Shown in pieces: positions 24,831 to 35,739 of a DNA stretch of 64,000 nt (positions are counted from its first letter, which is position 1; each line of letters starts with the position of its first letter). The notes beneath the pieces were generated by a model. It did no database searches. It was not told where the DNA came from and worked only from the letters and a program-made list of their open reading frames with translations. The stretch covers positions 8,246,001 through 8,310,000 of the forward strand of contig AP026546.1 in assembly GCA_026075535.2 (NCBI GenBank), in the 5' to 3' direction. A program made the translations under genes and the position numbers. The DNA is from Tricholoma matsutake (taxonomy: Eukaryota > Basidiomycota > Agaricomycetes > Agaricales > Tricholomataceae).

Positions 24831-26994
24831 ATGGGACTGAAGACAGTGGACACACATGCAGCTATTGATGTGGAAGTGTTGCTTGATAGTGGTGCTACAG
24901 GATTATTCATTAATTGGTCCTTAATTACTGGAAATGGTATTAACACACACAAGCTGTCACAACCTATAATGGTGTATAATATTGATGGAACAGTCAATCG
25001 TGGAGGAACTATCAAGGAGGAGGTGACTATGGTACTAAAGTATCAGGAGCATCAGGAGCGAGCTGTATTCGAAGTGTGCGATCTTGGGAAAACCAATCTA
25101 ATAATAGGATGTCTGTGGTTATGGAAGCATAATCCTGAAATTGATTGGAAAACTGGGAAAGTACAAATGACTCATTGTCCTAAGGAATGTAATGTGTATG
25201 GGAGGAAGATGAAGAAGGAGAAAAGGAAAAAGAAAGAGAAAGGATGTCCAAGGAGGTATTCTGGTACAATGGAGGAAGTGGAGGATGAGGAAATGCCAAA
25301 TGGGGAAGTTCCATTCATGATCGAGAAAGAAGAGCAGAAGCAAACCTTTAGAGCAATTTGTGGAGGACAGTCATGGGACAAGAATATTGTGAAGGTGGAG
25401 AAGCCAGTGGAGGAATGGGTGCCAAAAGTGTATCATGAATATCTGTCAGTGTTCCAGAAGAAGGAGTCTGAGCAAATGCCGGTGTGGAAGCCATGGGATC
25501 ATGCAATTGAGATGAAGCCAGGGTTTGTGCCAAAGAAGTCGAAGGTATATCTGTTATCTCCAATGGAATAAGAAGAAGTAGATGCATTCCTGAAGGAGCA
25601 ATTGTGCAAAGGATACATACAACCTTTGAAATCACCACAGACATCACCAATATTCTTTGTGCCAAAGAAAGACCAAAGGAAGAGGATGTGTACAGATTAT
25701 AGGTATCTGAATGAGTGGACAGTGAAGAATGCGTACCCCCCTGCCATTGATCTCAGAAATAATTGACAAGGTGGGAAAACCCAAGGTCTTTACAAAATTG
25801 GATTTACGATGGGGATACAACAATGTACAAATAAAGAAAGGAGATGAGTGGAAGGCTGCATTTGCCACGTGTCAAGGATCCTTCGAGCCGCTTGTCATGT
25901 TTTTCGGGATGACAAATGGTCCCCCAACCTTTCAAAATATGATGAGCGACAATTTCAAGGACATAATAGACAAAGGCATGGTAATAATATTTATTGATGA
26001 CATTCTGATATTCATGGAGGATGAAGAAAATCATGAGGTGATAGTGCAGGAGGTGTTACGGAGGTTGGTGGAGAATGATCTAATTTTGAAACCAGAGAAG
26101 TGTGTGTTTGGGGCAAGCAAGATTGAGTTCCTAGGATTATTGATTGGCCCTGACGGGATCAAAATGGATCCGATCAAGGTACAGGCAATCACAGATTGGC
26201 CTGCGCCCACCCATGTCAAGCAGGTTCAAGCCTTCTTGGGACTCACAAATTATTATCGTTGCTTTGTGCACAATTTTTCTAAAATTGCCGCACCCTTACA
26301 TAACCTTATGCAAAAGGGAGTAGTGTGGAGGTGGGGAGAGCAACAGCAGACAGTGTTTGAAGAATTGAAGAGGAAGTTTGTGGAGGGACCAATATTAGCC
26401 CCAGTGGATTTCACACACCCTTTACGAGTGGAATCAGATGCATCCGATTTTGCTACTGGAGCGGTATTATCAATGCTGTGCTCAGATGACAAATGGCATC
26501 CTTGTGCATATCTGTCCCATGGGTTGAATGATGTGGAGAGGAATTATGATGTGCATGACAAAGAGATGCTAGGGATAATATGAGTGTTGGAGGCATGGAG
26601 GCATTATTTGGAAGGATGTACACATCAAGTTGATATCTGGATGGATCATCAAAATCTGCAATACTTCATGTCCACTAAAAAGCTTAATCGCCAGCAAGCA
26701 CATTGGGCATTATTCCTATTGCATTTCAATTTTCACTTGGTCCACAAAGCGGGAAGCTTAATGAGGAAAGCAGATGCATTATCCAGACATATTGATCATA
26801 AAAGGGGGGTGGAGGAGGACAATAAGAATGTTACCTTACTCAAACCCAAATACTTTCGCATTTGCACTATGTGTCAAGGTCATCTATTAATAGATAGCTT
26901 GGAAACAGAAATGTTGTCTAAAATTAGACAATGTTCGGAAATGGATGATGAAGTAGTGGAAGCCCTGAAAGCTCTGAAGGGAGAGAAGAGGTAA
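24831..26994 (+). pseudogene. Chromovirus element 2 protease, reverse transcriptase and RNase H
   Basis: Protease core DVEVLLDSGATGLFIN is at about 24870. RT follows with [39 protein letters not shown] and the active site IIFIDDILIF (about 25983-26012). RNase H shows VESDASDFATGAVLSML and YDVHDKEMLGI, then a TGA at 26581-26583, and continues WMDHQNLQYFMS and HLVHKAGSLMRKADALSR. Breaks are a TAA at 25569 and a one-base shift near 25740. The long open stretch 25729-26583 shows moderate age. Confidence 0.93.
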
Positions 26995-27049
26995 TATTAA
27001 AGGAGATGAATGGGCTGAGGAACAAGGGTTAGTGTTGTTTTGAGGAAAA

Positions 27050-29430
27050 GTGTATGTACCAAAGGATCAAGATTTGCGAAGGGAGATTGTCTGGTTACAT
27101 CATAATATGCTGACTGCCGGACACCCAGGAAGATGGAAGACGTTGGAATTAGTAATGAGAAATTATTGGTGGCCTGGAATTTTGAAGTATGTGTTGGGGT
27201 ATGTGGATGGATGTGATACATGCATGAGGGGGAAGAAATTTCCAGAGAAACCTGCAGGAAAATTAATGCTGAACCTTATACCTAAAGTGCCATGGCAAGA
27301 TATATCTGTGGATTTTATTACTGGATTACCCAAGGCTCAAGGGTATGATGCAATATTTGTAGTATGTGACCGCTGATAGGTTGTCCCCTCAGCTCAAAGG
27401 CCGATTCACCATTTCGGCCACATTCTAATCACATTGGATAACTCGCACGAGGTCCCAGAAGCAGCGCGACCACTCCCAACCAAGTCTACCAAGCACGATA
27501 TCATGATTGAACGTGATTGAGCATCGTCAAACACAATCGAGCATCATCAAGCATCATCAATCGTGATCGAACATTGTCGAGCATTGTTGAACGTGATCGA
27601 ACATCGTCGATCATCATCGAGCATCATCGATCAATATCGAGAGACCGTGAGCAACATTGGGTGCCACATTTGTTATCTATATGGTGGAATACCATGCGCC
27701 AGGAAGTATTCCAACTTGTGCTCAAATGTGCTGATAGTAGGTCAGCCTCATTCCAAGTCCGTATTGCGCACAGAACCTGCTGGACACATTATTGCAAGAC
27801 TTAGGGCAGTTTATACACAAAGGACAGTCCCCTTTTAGTTCTATACCCTTTATTACTCTTTCATCATATGATATATATCTCTCTTGTTCGGATTCCAGTC
27901 TCCTTTTTGGCCCTGTGCCTTAACTCATATCTTTTGCCTCATGTTCTACACATGTTCTCTAGCCTTTTTAGGTACTTTCTTTATTTTATATAAAAAGATG
28001 TACTAGATACAAAGAAAAACAAGAAAGTCGTCGTCTTCCTCCCAGATCACAGTGATTTGAGAGTACAGTTTAGTCTTATTCAGTCTGAAGTTTGGTGTTT
28101 TATGCTAAACTTCCTCAAAATTCCTCAAAATTCCTTGCATTACACTATTTTCGCTCTCGCTTCCCTCAATTAGCCTTTTCTTCACTTCTACTACTCGTCT
28201 AGTACCCTGATCTTGTATCCGAACATTACTGCACACTTGAAATTCCTCGAGACTTCTTCGAAAAATATCGCGACATCTCGAAAAGCATCGCGACATCTTG
28301 AAAATCATCACAAGTCCTCAAAACACATTCTTTTAGCCTCGAACTGCTTTGACAAGCAGTCCTTTTATTCCTATTTGATGGTCGATCTGACAGGTGACAT
28401 CTAGAGGGCCTCGCAACCTTCCTCTGACTCGTGTTATACCATCTGAAGCCTTTTTGTGGGTTTTGTTTGGGTTTCTGGGGTGAGCATCATCACCGCTTTA
28501 CAAAAGAGGTCCATATTATTCCTACTACTACAGAAACCTCATCATTGGGCTTGGCACACCTCTATCTAAATCAGGTATGGTGGTTACATGGGTTACCCGA
28601 TACCGTTATCTCCAATCGTGGACCACAATTTGCTTCCGCATTTATGTGAGAACTGAACAACATGTTGGGAATTCAAACTAAACTATCTATGGCATATCAC
28701 CCGCAGACTGATGGGCAGACAGAGAAAATGAATCAGGAGTTGAAGCAGTACCTACATATGTATGTTTGTCAACTACCGACAAACTGACTGGCCTGAATGG
28801 CTGGCAATTGCCAAATTTTCCCACAATAACAAATTCCATTCAGCTACTCATATGTCACCCTTTTTTGTGAATTATGGATATCATCCTCGCATGGGAGTAG
28901 AACCCAGAAGGGAAGTCAAAGTACAGTCGGTAGAAGACTTTGTATCTAAGATGCAAAAGGTACAAGAAGAAGCAGAGGCAGCATTGAAGAAAGCATGTGA
29001 TGACATGATGCAACATGCAGATCGTACTTGAGCACGCGCTCCAGAGTACAAAGTTGGTGACTTGGTGTAGCTAAGTACCAAGGACCTGAATATTCCACGA
29101 CCTTTGAGGAAACTTAGAGAGAAACAAGTTGGCCCATATGCAATCTCTAACATGATCTTGCCTAATGCAGTAGTGCTAAAATTACCCCGATCATTCAAGA
29201 TTGATCCTGAGATTAACATATCCTGCCTACGCCCTTACTGCCCACCCACTATTCCTGGTCAACAAACTACTCCGCAACCTCCAATAATAGTAGAAGGTGC
29301 TCCAGAATATGTAGTTGAAGAAATTCTAGACTCATGTCTTCGATGGAACAAATTGGAGTTCTTAATAAAGTGGAAAAACTATACCAACGAAAATAATTTG
29401 TGGGAGCCCAAAGAGAATTGTAAGTGAGTG
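27050..29430 (+). pseudogene. Chromovirus element 2 integrase and chromodomain, split by a solo-LTR insertion
   Basis: Integrase begins near 27050 (REIVWLHHNMLTAGHPGRWK, zinc-binding region), reaches DISVDFITGLPKAQGYDAIF and VVCDR at 27373, and is cut by the insertion 27374-28492. It resumes FTKEVHIIPTTTETSSLGLA, then TVISNRGPQFASAFM and YHPQTDGQTEKMNQELKQYL. TGA replaces arginine after SAFM and after HADRT. The C-terminal chromodomain (EYVVEEILDS, FLIKWKNYT, LWEPKENCK) lies at 29308-29427. In an intact element the integrase inserts the cDNA and the chromodomain binds modified histone tails. Confidence 0.93.
27374..28492. mobile_element. Solo-LTR-like insertion in the chromovirus integrase
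   Basis: The uninterrupted element 1 sequence shows exactly where 1119 bp have been added. The insert starts TGATAGG and ends ATCATCA. Flanks share ACCGC(T), giving a 4-6 bp target duplication depending on where the ends are drawn. TG...CA ends and a lone copy suggest a solo LTR of another retroelement. It contains a degenerate ATCGAGCATC/TCGAACATCG tandem array at 27505-27650 and a TATATAAAAAG promoter-like site near 27989. No ORF. Confidence 0.7.
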
Positions 29431-29591
29431 TGTAACGCGATCGCCCAATTCTTTAAATGTAATCCAAATGCTCCGCATCGCATTGCGAGAATGGTGTATG
29501 AGGGGATGAGATTCCGGCCTTACCAAAATTTCACAGAGGGGACAAACACAATATTTTCTCCCCTGGAAGTCGAGGCATAAAAGGGGGGTAA

Positions 29592-30002
29592 TGTTAGGAA
29601 ACCACCCCATTACCTGATAAAATGTCATTTTTATTTTATTATGTCAAATTATGCTACATTACACTACATTATGCTAAATGATGCTACACTTTGATAGCAT
29701 GAGAGTTTTATTTTGCATGCATCAAGATGTATGCGCATGTATGCACACGTTGGTAACAACAATGTACAATATATGTAACATAGTATATAAACCCTAAATA
29801 TACACCTAGGGGACCCAGTTGTGTTCTCTTAGGTATTCCACCTATGCTTTTGGTGTGAAAGGCCTTTGTCAACAAACTCACCTATTAATAACCCCTCACA
29901 TCAAAACCATCAATTCCCCCATCACAAGCGTGGATCCTGCCCCCTTCTTGTAGAGAGAACCTGCACGGTCTTAGCTAGCAGATAGTGGGTGTCACCCTAA
30001 CA
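29592..30002 (+). repeat. 3' LTR of chromovirus element 2
   Basis: 411 bp, TGTTAGG...CCTAACA; preceded by the polypurine tract AAAAGGGGGGTAA at 29579-29591. Differs from the 5' LTR at multiple sites, so the insertion is not recent. Confidence 0.95.
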
Positions 30003-30098
30003 GTAGTGTCATTTAGTGTCATTTGGTGTAATGTAGCATAATTCAACATAATAAAATAAAAATGAAATTTTATTAGGTAATGGGGTAGTTTCCTTACA
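30003..30098 (-). repeat. 5' LTR of chromovirus element 1, remaining part
   Basis: Starts with the GTAGT target duplication of element 2, ends at 30098, and is followed by the GTACC duplication of element 1. Completes the split LTR. Confidence 0.93.
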
Positions 30099-30103
30099 GT
30101 ACC

Positions 30104-30609
30104 CAATAAGTTGAAGTGATGAGTGAAGGGGAAAAGCTATAACAGGCATAAAGAAAGTCCACTTAAGTGCAGCAGGACAGAATTTGCCATAGTGCCAGGC
30201 TTATACAGGCTGGACTTTCTTTCTCTGGCCTCTTTCCAACTCTTTCATATACCATCACTACTGATACTACTCCAGCACTCAGAATCATAAGTCTGTACCC
30301 AGCTACCACACATAAGATCTCACAGGTTCACACTCTTCTAGTTTATGTAAAGTTTAAACTGCCACAGGGAAACTTCACAGAATCATAAGTCACAGAATCG
30401 TAAGTCTGTGGCAGGATGGAAATTAAAATTAAACATCATGGAATTTGCCATAGCGCCAAGCTCATACAGGCCAGACTTTCTTTCTCTGGCCTCTTTCCAA
30501 CTCTTTCATATACCATCACTACTGATACTACTCCAGCACTCAGAATCGTAAGTCTGTACCCAGCTACCACACATAAGATCTCACATGTTTGCGCTCTTCT
30601 AGGTTGTGT
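30104..30609. repeat. Direct duplication around the R7 insertion site
   Basis: The stretch 30177-30345 is repeated at 30432-30601 with few differences (shared words TTTCTTTCTCTGGCCTCTTT and TATACCATCACTACTGATAC). The second copy runs into the 8-bp duplication of R7. No gene. Confidence 0.75.
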
Positions 30610-32048
30610 TAGTCTTTGAGGGTCCAGTTGCTGCAACTGAAAAAAAACTGGAACTCAACTGGACCCAACCACAATCAACCAGTCTTTCCAGTTGCAGTTG
30701 GGCCTTGTTGTCAACAGTTGTGGTTGCAGTTGGCAGGCTCAGGCTTGCAAGTCCAACCAATTGGAACCAGTCACAACTGGTTGCAACTGGGTGGCCTTAC
30801 CTCGCTACTCAATTTTAGATAGTACAATTTTTATTTTATTTTCTATGTAATTTACTTACTCCACAACAAATTTGGGGCATGACAGGTTGGATGGGCAAGG
30901 GTTTATATATGTTTGGGCCATTTGTATATGTTTGAATATGTGTGGTGCAAGTAAACAGCAATGCAACGTGTTTGTTTGTATGTGCCATCATTCACTTCTC
31001 ATGACAACGACAACTATGGCCACAAACAACATGGGCTCAAACAACGTTATCATCATTTGGGCCCGCAGTAAGTTTTCTTTTGTATATCTTTATGTTTACT
31101 AACTTTATTTCTATGTTTTTAGGTTGAAATTCTTTGGTAATGATGTGCACCGATGCGTACAAACCACACCCACCCACTCTACCTCCTCCTCCCCACCAAA
31201 ATGGGATGTGAGGAGTGCTGATCAGTCAGGAGGATGGGGGGGGGGACACCAGGAGACCCCAGCAGGGGGATACCTGCCAGGTAAGCCCCCCCAGCCACAC
31301 CCACCTCCATGTCACGTCACAGCTAACCCACCCCACCTAGATGTGACATGCCCTCTCTCACTCCAAATGCAAGATGGAGGGGTATGTTCTTTTTCTATGG
31401 TGACACCCCCCTCCCTCACTCCAAACACGAGAAGGAGGGGTCTCTATTATGTTTCCAGTGCCACCACCCAGCCTGCGAGCCACTGCTCGCAGGGGGAGAT
31501 GGGGGTGCTGACTGAGAGGAACAACAATGGGGGTATGACAGGCCACCACACCAACCTGATGACAATGATGTGGCACTGCCACAACATTGCCAACCCCAAC
31601 AACAATGACAATGATGACAACAACAACAACAACAACAACAATGTGGCACCGCTGCCACATCACCAACACCCACCACCAACCCCAATAATGATGATGGCAG
31701 CCCCCCACCCCCCTCTCTTGCTCCAAACACAAGCAGGGGGGGTTCTTGATCTTTTCAATGTGACTACAGCTACCTCCCCCCCTCTCTTGCTCCCAACACA
31801 AGCAGGGGGAAGGTTCTTGTTATTTATTATTAGTTTTATTAATACATATAATTATTTACAAATTACTGTACATATGTATGGTTGCGACTGGTTGGAACCA
31901 GTTGCAAGCCAACAACAACTGGTCACCAACTGGTTGGCCATGGTTGTGGTTGTGGTTGGTGGGATTTTGTAAGTGAGACAACTGGTTGTGGTTGTGGTTG
32001 CAGCCAAAAGGGGCTGTGACCACAGCCTGACCGGACCTTCAAAGACTA
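30610..32048. mobile_element. R7: palindrome-rich hAT-like element, 8-bp TSD GGTTGTGT
   Basis: Ends are TAGTCTTTGAGGGTCC and, as reverse complement, TAGTCTTTGAAGGTCC. GGTTGTGT flanks both sides (30602-30609, 32049-32056), the 8-bp duplication typical of hAT transposons. Subterminal regions are arrays of CAACTGG/CCAGTTG words (30620-30800 and 31880-32030). The interior has a GGGCCC palindrome remnant with an intron-like stretch (31056-31125: GTAAGTTTTC...TTTTTAG), a GCGAGCCACTGCTCGC hairpin near 31477-31492, and (CAA)n. No transposase, so non-autonomous. Confidence 0.85.
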
Positions 32049-32290
32049 GGTTGTGTAAACTGCTGCAGGGAAACTTCGTCAGAATTGTAAGTCCATACCC
32101 AACTACTGCACATAAGATCTCACAGGTTTGCACTCTTCTAGGTCATGTAAACTGCTGCAGAGAAACTTCATCAGAATCATAAGTCCATACCCAGTTACCA
32201 CACATAAGAAGATTCTCACAGGTTCACGCTCTTCTAGGTCATGTAAACCTTGGATCAGACTATGATGCCACAGGGAAGCTTCAGCAGTGT
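32049..32290. repeat. Tandem repeat continuing the 30.1-30.6 kb duplication
   Basis: Two further units of about 93 bp, each running from GTAAACTGCTGCAG through ACACATAAGATCTCACAG to CTCTTCTAGGTCAT. They show the uninterrupted form (CTTCTAGGTCATGTAAACTG) of the site where R7 inserted. Confidence 0.75.
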
Positions 32291-32368
32291 GTTAGGTACC
32301 TTCGTTTAGGTTTCCTTTTTCTGTCATCCTTAAGGGTCTCGTTCGCAGGTCAACTCCCTTCTCCTTTT

Positions 32369-32722
32369 ATGTATCCCTCATGCTTCTCCTTTTATGTATC
32401 CCTCATGCTTCTCCTCCCTCCTTGCACCTCTTCTCACTTCTTCTCCCCCCCTCTTCCATACCTCCTTTCTCTACCGCCTCTCCTCTCTCTTTTGGCACCT
32501 TTCTCCTCCCTTCTGCACCTCATCTCCTCCCTTCCTGTGCCTCTATTCTCTCTTCCTTCTGCACCTTCTCATACTGCTCTCCTCCATTCTGTGCTCCTCT
32601 CCTCCCTTTCATGCCTCTCCCTTCTGCGCCTCCCTTCACACCTCTTCTCTGCTTCTGTACCTACCTCCTCTCTCTCTCTTCCATACATGATGCCTCTCCT
32701 CCTATGTAACATTTACTATGTG
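32369..32722. repeat. Polypyrimidine tract (~350 bp)
   Basis: Almost pure C/T on the plus strand (repeated TTCTCCTCC, CTCTCTCTC, CTTCTGCACC). Frames through it are long but are only leucine/serine/proline runs and are not taken as genes. Such tracts can form triplex DNA; here that is only a possibility. Confidence 0.7.
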
Positions 32723-33789
32723 TCCATACTTAGATAGTGTTATGATATGCTCATTATGATGCTATGGTTATTCCTACACATCTATTTGTGTTACAATAAG
32801 TTTGACATTTAATATGCTCTCTGTGTTTCATAGTAAACAATAGGATTTGAACTGATACTTTATTACAATAATGTTGGGTGACAAGATATGATGACATACA
32901 AGGCAACTAAAAAACTTTAGTTGCTGGAAATGATGTCATTTTTGTCTGACATACTGATAAGACATTACAGGTAAGACATTACTCTTCAATGGGTGCCCTC
33001 AACTTACCTTGCTTTCAAGCTCAAGGCCATATGGATCTTACTGATACACTGGGTAAGCTTTCATTTCTTGACAGGGCTTAGGTTATAGAAAATACAGTCC
33101 TGGCCACTAACATGGGAAGGGAGTGGGAATGGCTGAGGGAACCTTTGGCGGCTTCACATCATGCTAGCAGGCCTGCAGTAGGCTTCCATCTAGACTCTTT
33201 CAATGTTCCAGGTGAGTTTCTGTTACTCTCCAGGATTATTAATCTGACCACTCCATAGTCTCTACCACAGTACTCAAACCAAACCCAGCAGCTCAATTCC
33301 AGAATCAAGGTCCCTTGATTATTTTTTTCATTGCTCTCCAAAATTAAACTGACCTACTGCTCCATAGTCTCTACCATATATGAACTGAGCCCAAACTCAA
33401 TGGCTCAATTCCAAAATCAAAGTGCCTCAATTATTTGCGGTACATATTTCTGCTTGCCAAACTGCATGCCAATCTGAAGATTATCCTGGTTTGCTTTTAT
33501 GTTTCTGCTACCATTGTATCTGGTTGATTGTGATTCAGCTATTGTGAATTTAGTAGGCATGAGGAACAAGATTCCCTGTTAATTACAAAACCCCTATTTA
33601 ATAATCAGAATGGGTGGATGTTTCACCTGAACTTCTCCTCTGCTCCCAACATCTAAGCATCACTCTTCATTATGTCACCATATCCCAAGAAGGTTACCTC
33701 AGGTTAGCATCCTATCAAGCTTCCACACTGGGACTCATGCCTGCCACCACTGTATTCAGTGGATTCTCACCCTCTGATTAGCCAGGGCC
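32723..33789. other. No gene seen; one ~125-bp tandem duplication
   Basis: About 1.07 kb without a supportable gene. Within it 33220-33320 is repeated at 33335-33435 (shared CTCCATAGTCTCTACCA and GGCTCAATTCCA/CAGCTCAATTCCA words). It may hold upstream, decayed parts of the dioxygenase relic that follows. Confidence 0.5.
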
Positions 33790-34894
33790 ATGGAAGAAAT
33801 CGTTATGTTGCAAGACACAGGTATTGAGGCTATGGCTAGCAATCTTGATGCTGTGTCAGAGATGGAAGTGCCTGCTACAAACAATGAGAATGAGGGAAAA
33901 GGTGGGTGGCTGCCCACACTCCACCAGTGCTATTCATTATATCTATTCCATGCAGGGTTCTATATTTTGCATCCAAGTGACAAGGACTACTTGGTGGTGA
34001 GAAACATCAAGGAGAATGGAGATCCCTACAAGGACAATATTAAATTGTGGGCCACAGCCAAGTGAGTTAGAGTGTTTCAGACCCCTATTTGATTTCTGTA
34101 CTCACAATTGACAAGGAATGAACACAATCCTGAACTGATTGCCTGCCTGGACACTATATGAGAAGCCATCTTTGGGTCTCCAGAGGATATGACCAACCAG
34201 AAGGCAATCTTTGACAAGAAGACCTCAAGTTACAAGGGGGGTCTCGCCTTTGAACAGAGCCCCCACACCATTCATACATGAAAGGGCAAGCAGTGCTATG
34301 GTCTTGCTGCTACATTCCAAGAGCCTAGATCATTGGATGCTCCAAGCGCAGGTTCAAAATTTGGTACTGGGATGGACAAAGGCATACATCTGTGGAAGGA
34401 TATCTTAGAAGTGTGTTGCTGTATTCATTGGTAATATTGATGCTTGCTGATGCTATTCTGCTAGCTTGGCACCTTGGTATCAATGAAGGGCTTGGAGCGA
34501 GGACTGGAAGGTTTGGTTGAGAAAATGAGGAAGCAGGCCCTTTCTTCCAACATCCCTCATATTGGTATCATCGACAATGTCTGCTACCCTGCTTTCCAGC
34601 TCAACATCACAGCTGCCATTCATGAGCAGCCAAAATCAGGTCAGTCCTCTTGTCTCCAAACCAGCATACTTTCTTATGTTGTCTCTTCAGTTGAAGTGTT
34701 CAAGAAGTCACTGGGCAGGGCAGCTGATTCCCATATAGATGGCAGCAATTCCTCCACATGTCCAACTGCCATGTCCAACTTGAGTAAACCTCACCCAGAT
34801 GTAGAAGAAGAGTTGTTTAGTGTCTTGGACTGGGGTGTAACCTGGGCTTTAGAAGAGTTCTTGATGGTCTATTTCTCTGGACTCCACTTTCTTG
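33790..34894 (+). pseudogene. TET/JBP-like 2OG-Fe(II) dioxygenase relic
   Basis: Exon-like pieces with GT-AG junctions: 33790-34061 (GWLPTLHQCYSLYLFHAGFY), 34116-34410 (KAIFDKKTSSYKGGLAFEQ; YGLAATFQEPRSLDAPSAGS), 34465-34639 (MKGLERGLEGLVEKMR; PAFQLNITAAIHEQP) and 34691-34894. The last piece has DSHIDGSNSSTCPTAMSNLS and WALEEFLMVYFSGLHF. The H-x-D (34732-34740) followed ~60 residues later by FSGLH resembles TET/JBP dioxygenases, which oxidise 5-methylcytosine or thymine in DNA and are expanded with transposons in basidiomycetes. Two TGA codons interrupt piece two. The C-terminal core is missing: the frame passes directly into Helitron sequence. Family assignment is from memory of motifs and context. 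Confidence 0.6.
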
Positions 34895-35488
34895 TCTAGT
34901 CTTAGCTTTATTGAAAAGCTTCTCATTGCTTGTGTGAGACATACTTGCTGCTTTCTTAAAACTTCAACAGGAGGGCAAAAAATGAAAGTAAATGTAATTG
35001 CATTTGAATCACCAATCCCTAAAGTGTATCATCAACTTCCTCCTCCAAGAGCTGATATGGATGATGTTCTTGCAATAATTTTCACAGATCCTTGTAAACC
35101 AACTCAGGAAGACTATAAAAAATCCTTAGTACTTGTACAACATAATCATGTAGCTAAAGCATTAGAATGGCTGAAATTGAATCATCATGATTATGCTGAT
35201 ATAGAAATATCACATGAAAATCTTAAAGAATATTCAGAGGATGCACTGCCATGTTTAGTTGAATATAAACCTATGACAACCAATAAAATGCCAGAGGGTA
35301 CTAGTCTTCATGATATGGATGATGAAGATGGCACAGCTGAAGGCGAATGTGCATATATAGTACATGGTCTAACAGGGCAGAAGTTGGATACTATGACCAC
35401 CAACCAAATAAAGGCACTTGCACTTAGGCATTTAAATACTGAAGGAAAATTTTTGGTTGTTGTTCATAGTGACAAGTTACAAGTCTGA
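34895..35488 (+). pseudogene. Helitron helicase-like protein, N-terminal region fragment
   Basis: An open frame of 198 codons: SLSFIEKLLIACVRHTCCF, VNVIAFESPIPKVYHQLPPP, DVLAIIFTDPCKPTQEDYK, VAKALEWLKLNHHDYADIEI and CAYIVHGLTGQKLDTMTTNQ. I recall this series as the conserved region N-terminal to the helicase-like domain in basidiomycete Helitrons, downstream of the cysteine module seen at 11499-11960. It ends at TGA 35486-35488. No Rep or helicase motifs follow; the next 2 kb is R3 repeat. It is fused at ~34890 to the dioxygenase relic. Confidence 0.68.
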
Positions 35489-35739
35489 GGTACAAGGACT
35501 TGTCTTTTTAACCTGACCAACCAGCCAGCAAAAGTGATACAATAAGTCTGACGGCTGCTTGGCAGATGTTGGAGTTTCAACACTGTCTGAAGACAGGCTT
35601 ATATTTTGAAGTCAGTCCAACTCAGCCCCTTATAGACTTTCACACTCAGCGGGTTTTACCAACATGCAGATTTTGAACAAAAAAGAAAACTGTCACATTG
35701 AGTCACACTTCCTCAAAAAGCTCAGCAGCATGATGTATG
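35489..35739. other. No gene seen
   Basis: About 250 bp between the Helitron fragment and R3 with no supportable feature. Confidence 0.5.

Larger units (their letters stand above)
22628..30002 (+). mobile_element. Ty3/gypsy chromovirus element 2, nested in the LTR of element 1
   Basis: A complete second copy of the same family in opposite orientation, bounded by LTRs 22628-23028 and 29592-30002. It is flanked by GTAGT on both sides (22623-22627 and 30003-30007), a 5-bp duplication within the LTR of element 1. It carries gag to chromodomain on the plus strand, all interrupted by stops, and holds a 1.1-kb insertion at 27374-28492. Confidence 0.96.
16562..30098 (-). mobile_element. Ty3/gypsy chromovirus element 1 (interrupted)
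   Basis: LTRs begin TGTTAGG and end CCTAACA (or a one-base variant) in the sense orientation. The flanks are GTACC on both sides (16557-16561 and 30099-30103), a 5-bp target duplication. The internal region (16962-22307) holds gag, zinc knuckle, protease, RT, RNase H, integrase and chromodomain in the order expected for a chromovirus, all on the minus strand and all broken by stops and shifts. Its 5' LTR was entered at 22627/30003 by element 2. It sits in or beside the SPT5-like relic. Confidence 0.96.

Noticed and set aside
32369..32737. Three overlapping Ser/Leu/Pro-rich ORFs
   Set aside because: Explained by the polypyrimidine tract being free of stop codons in all forward frames.
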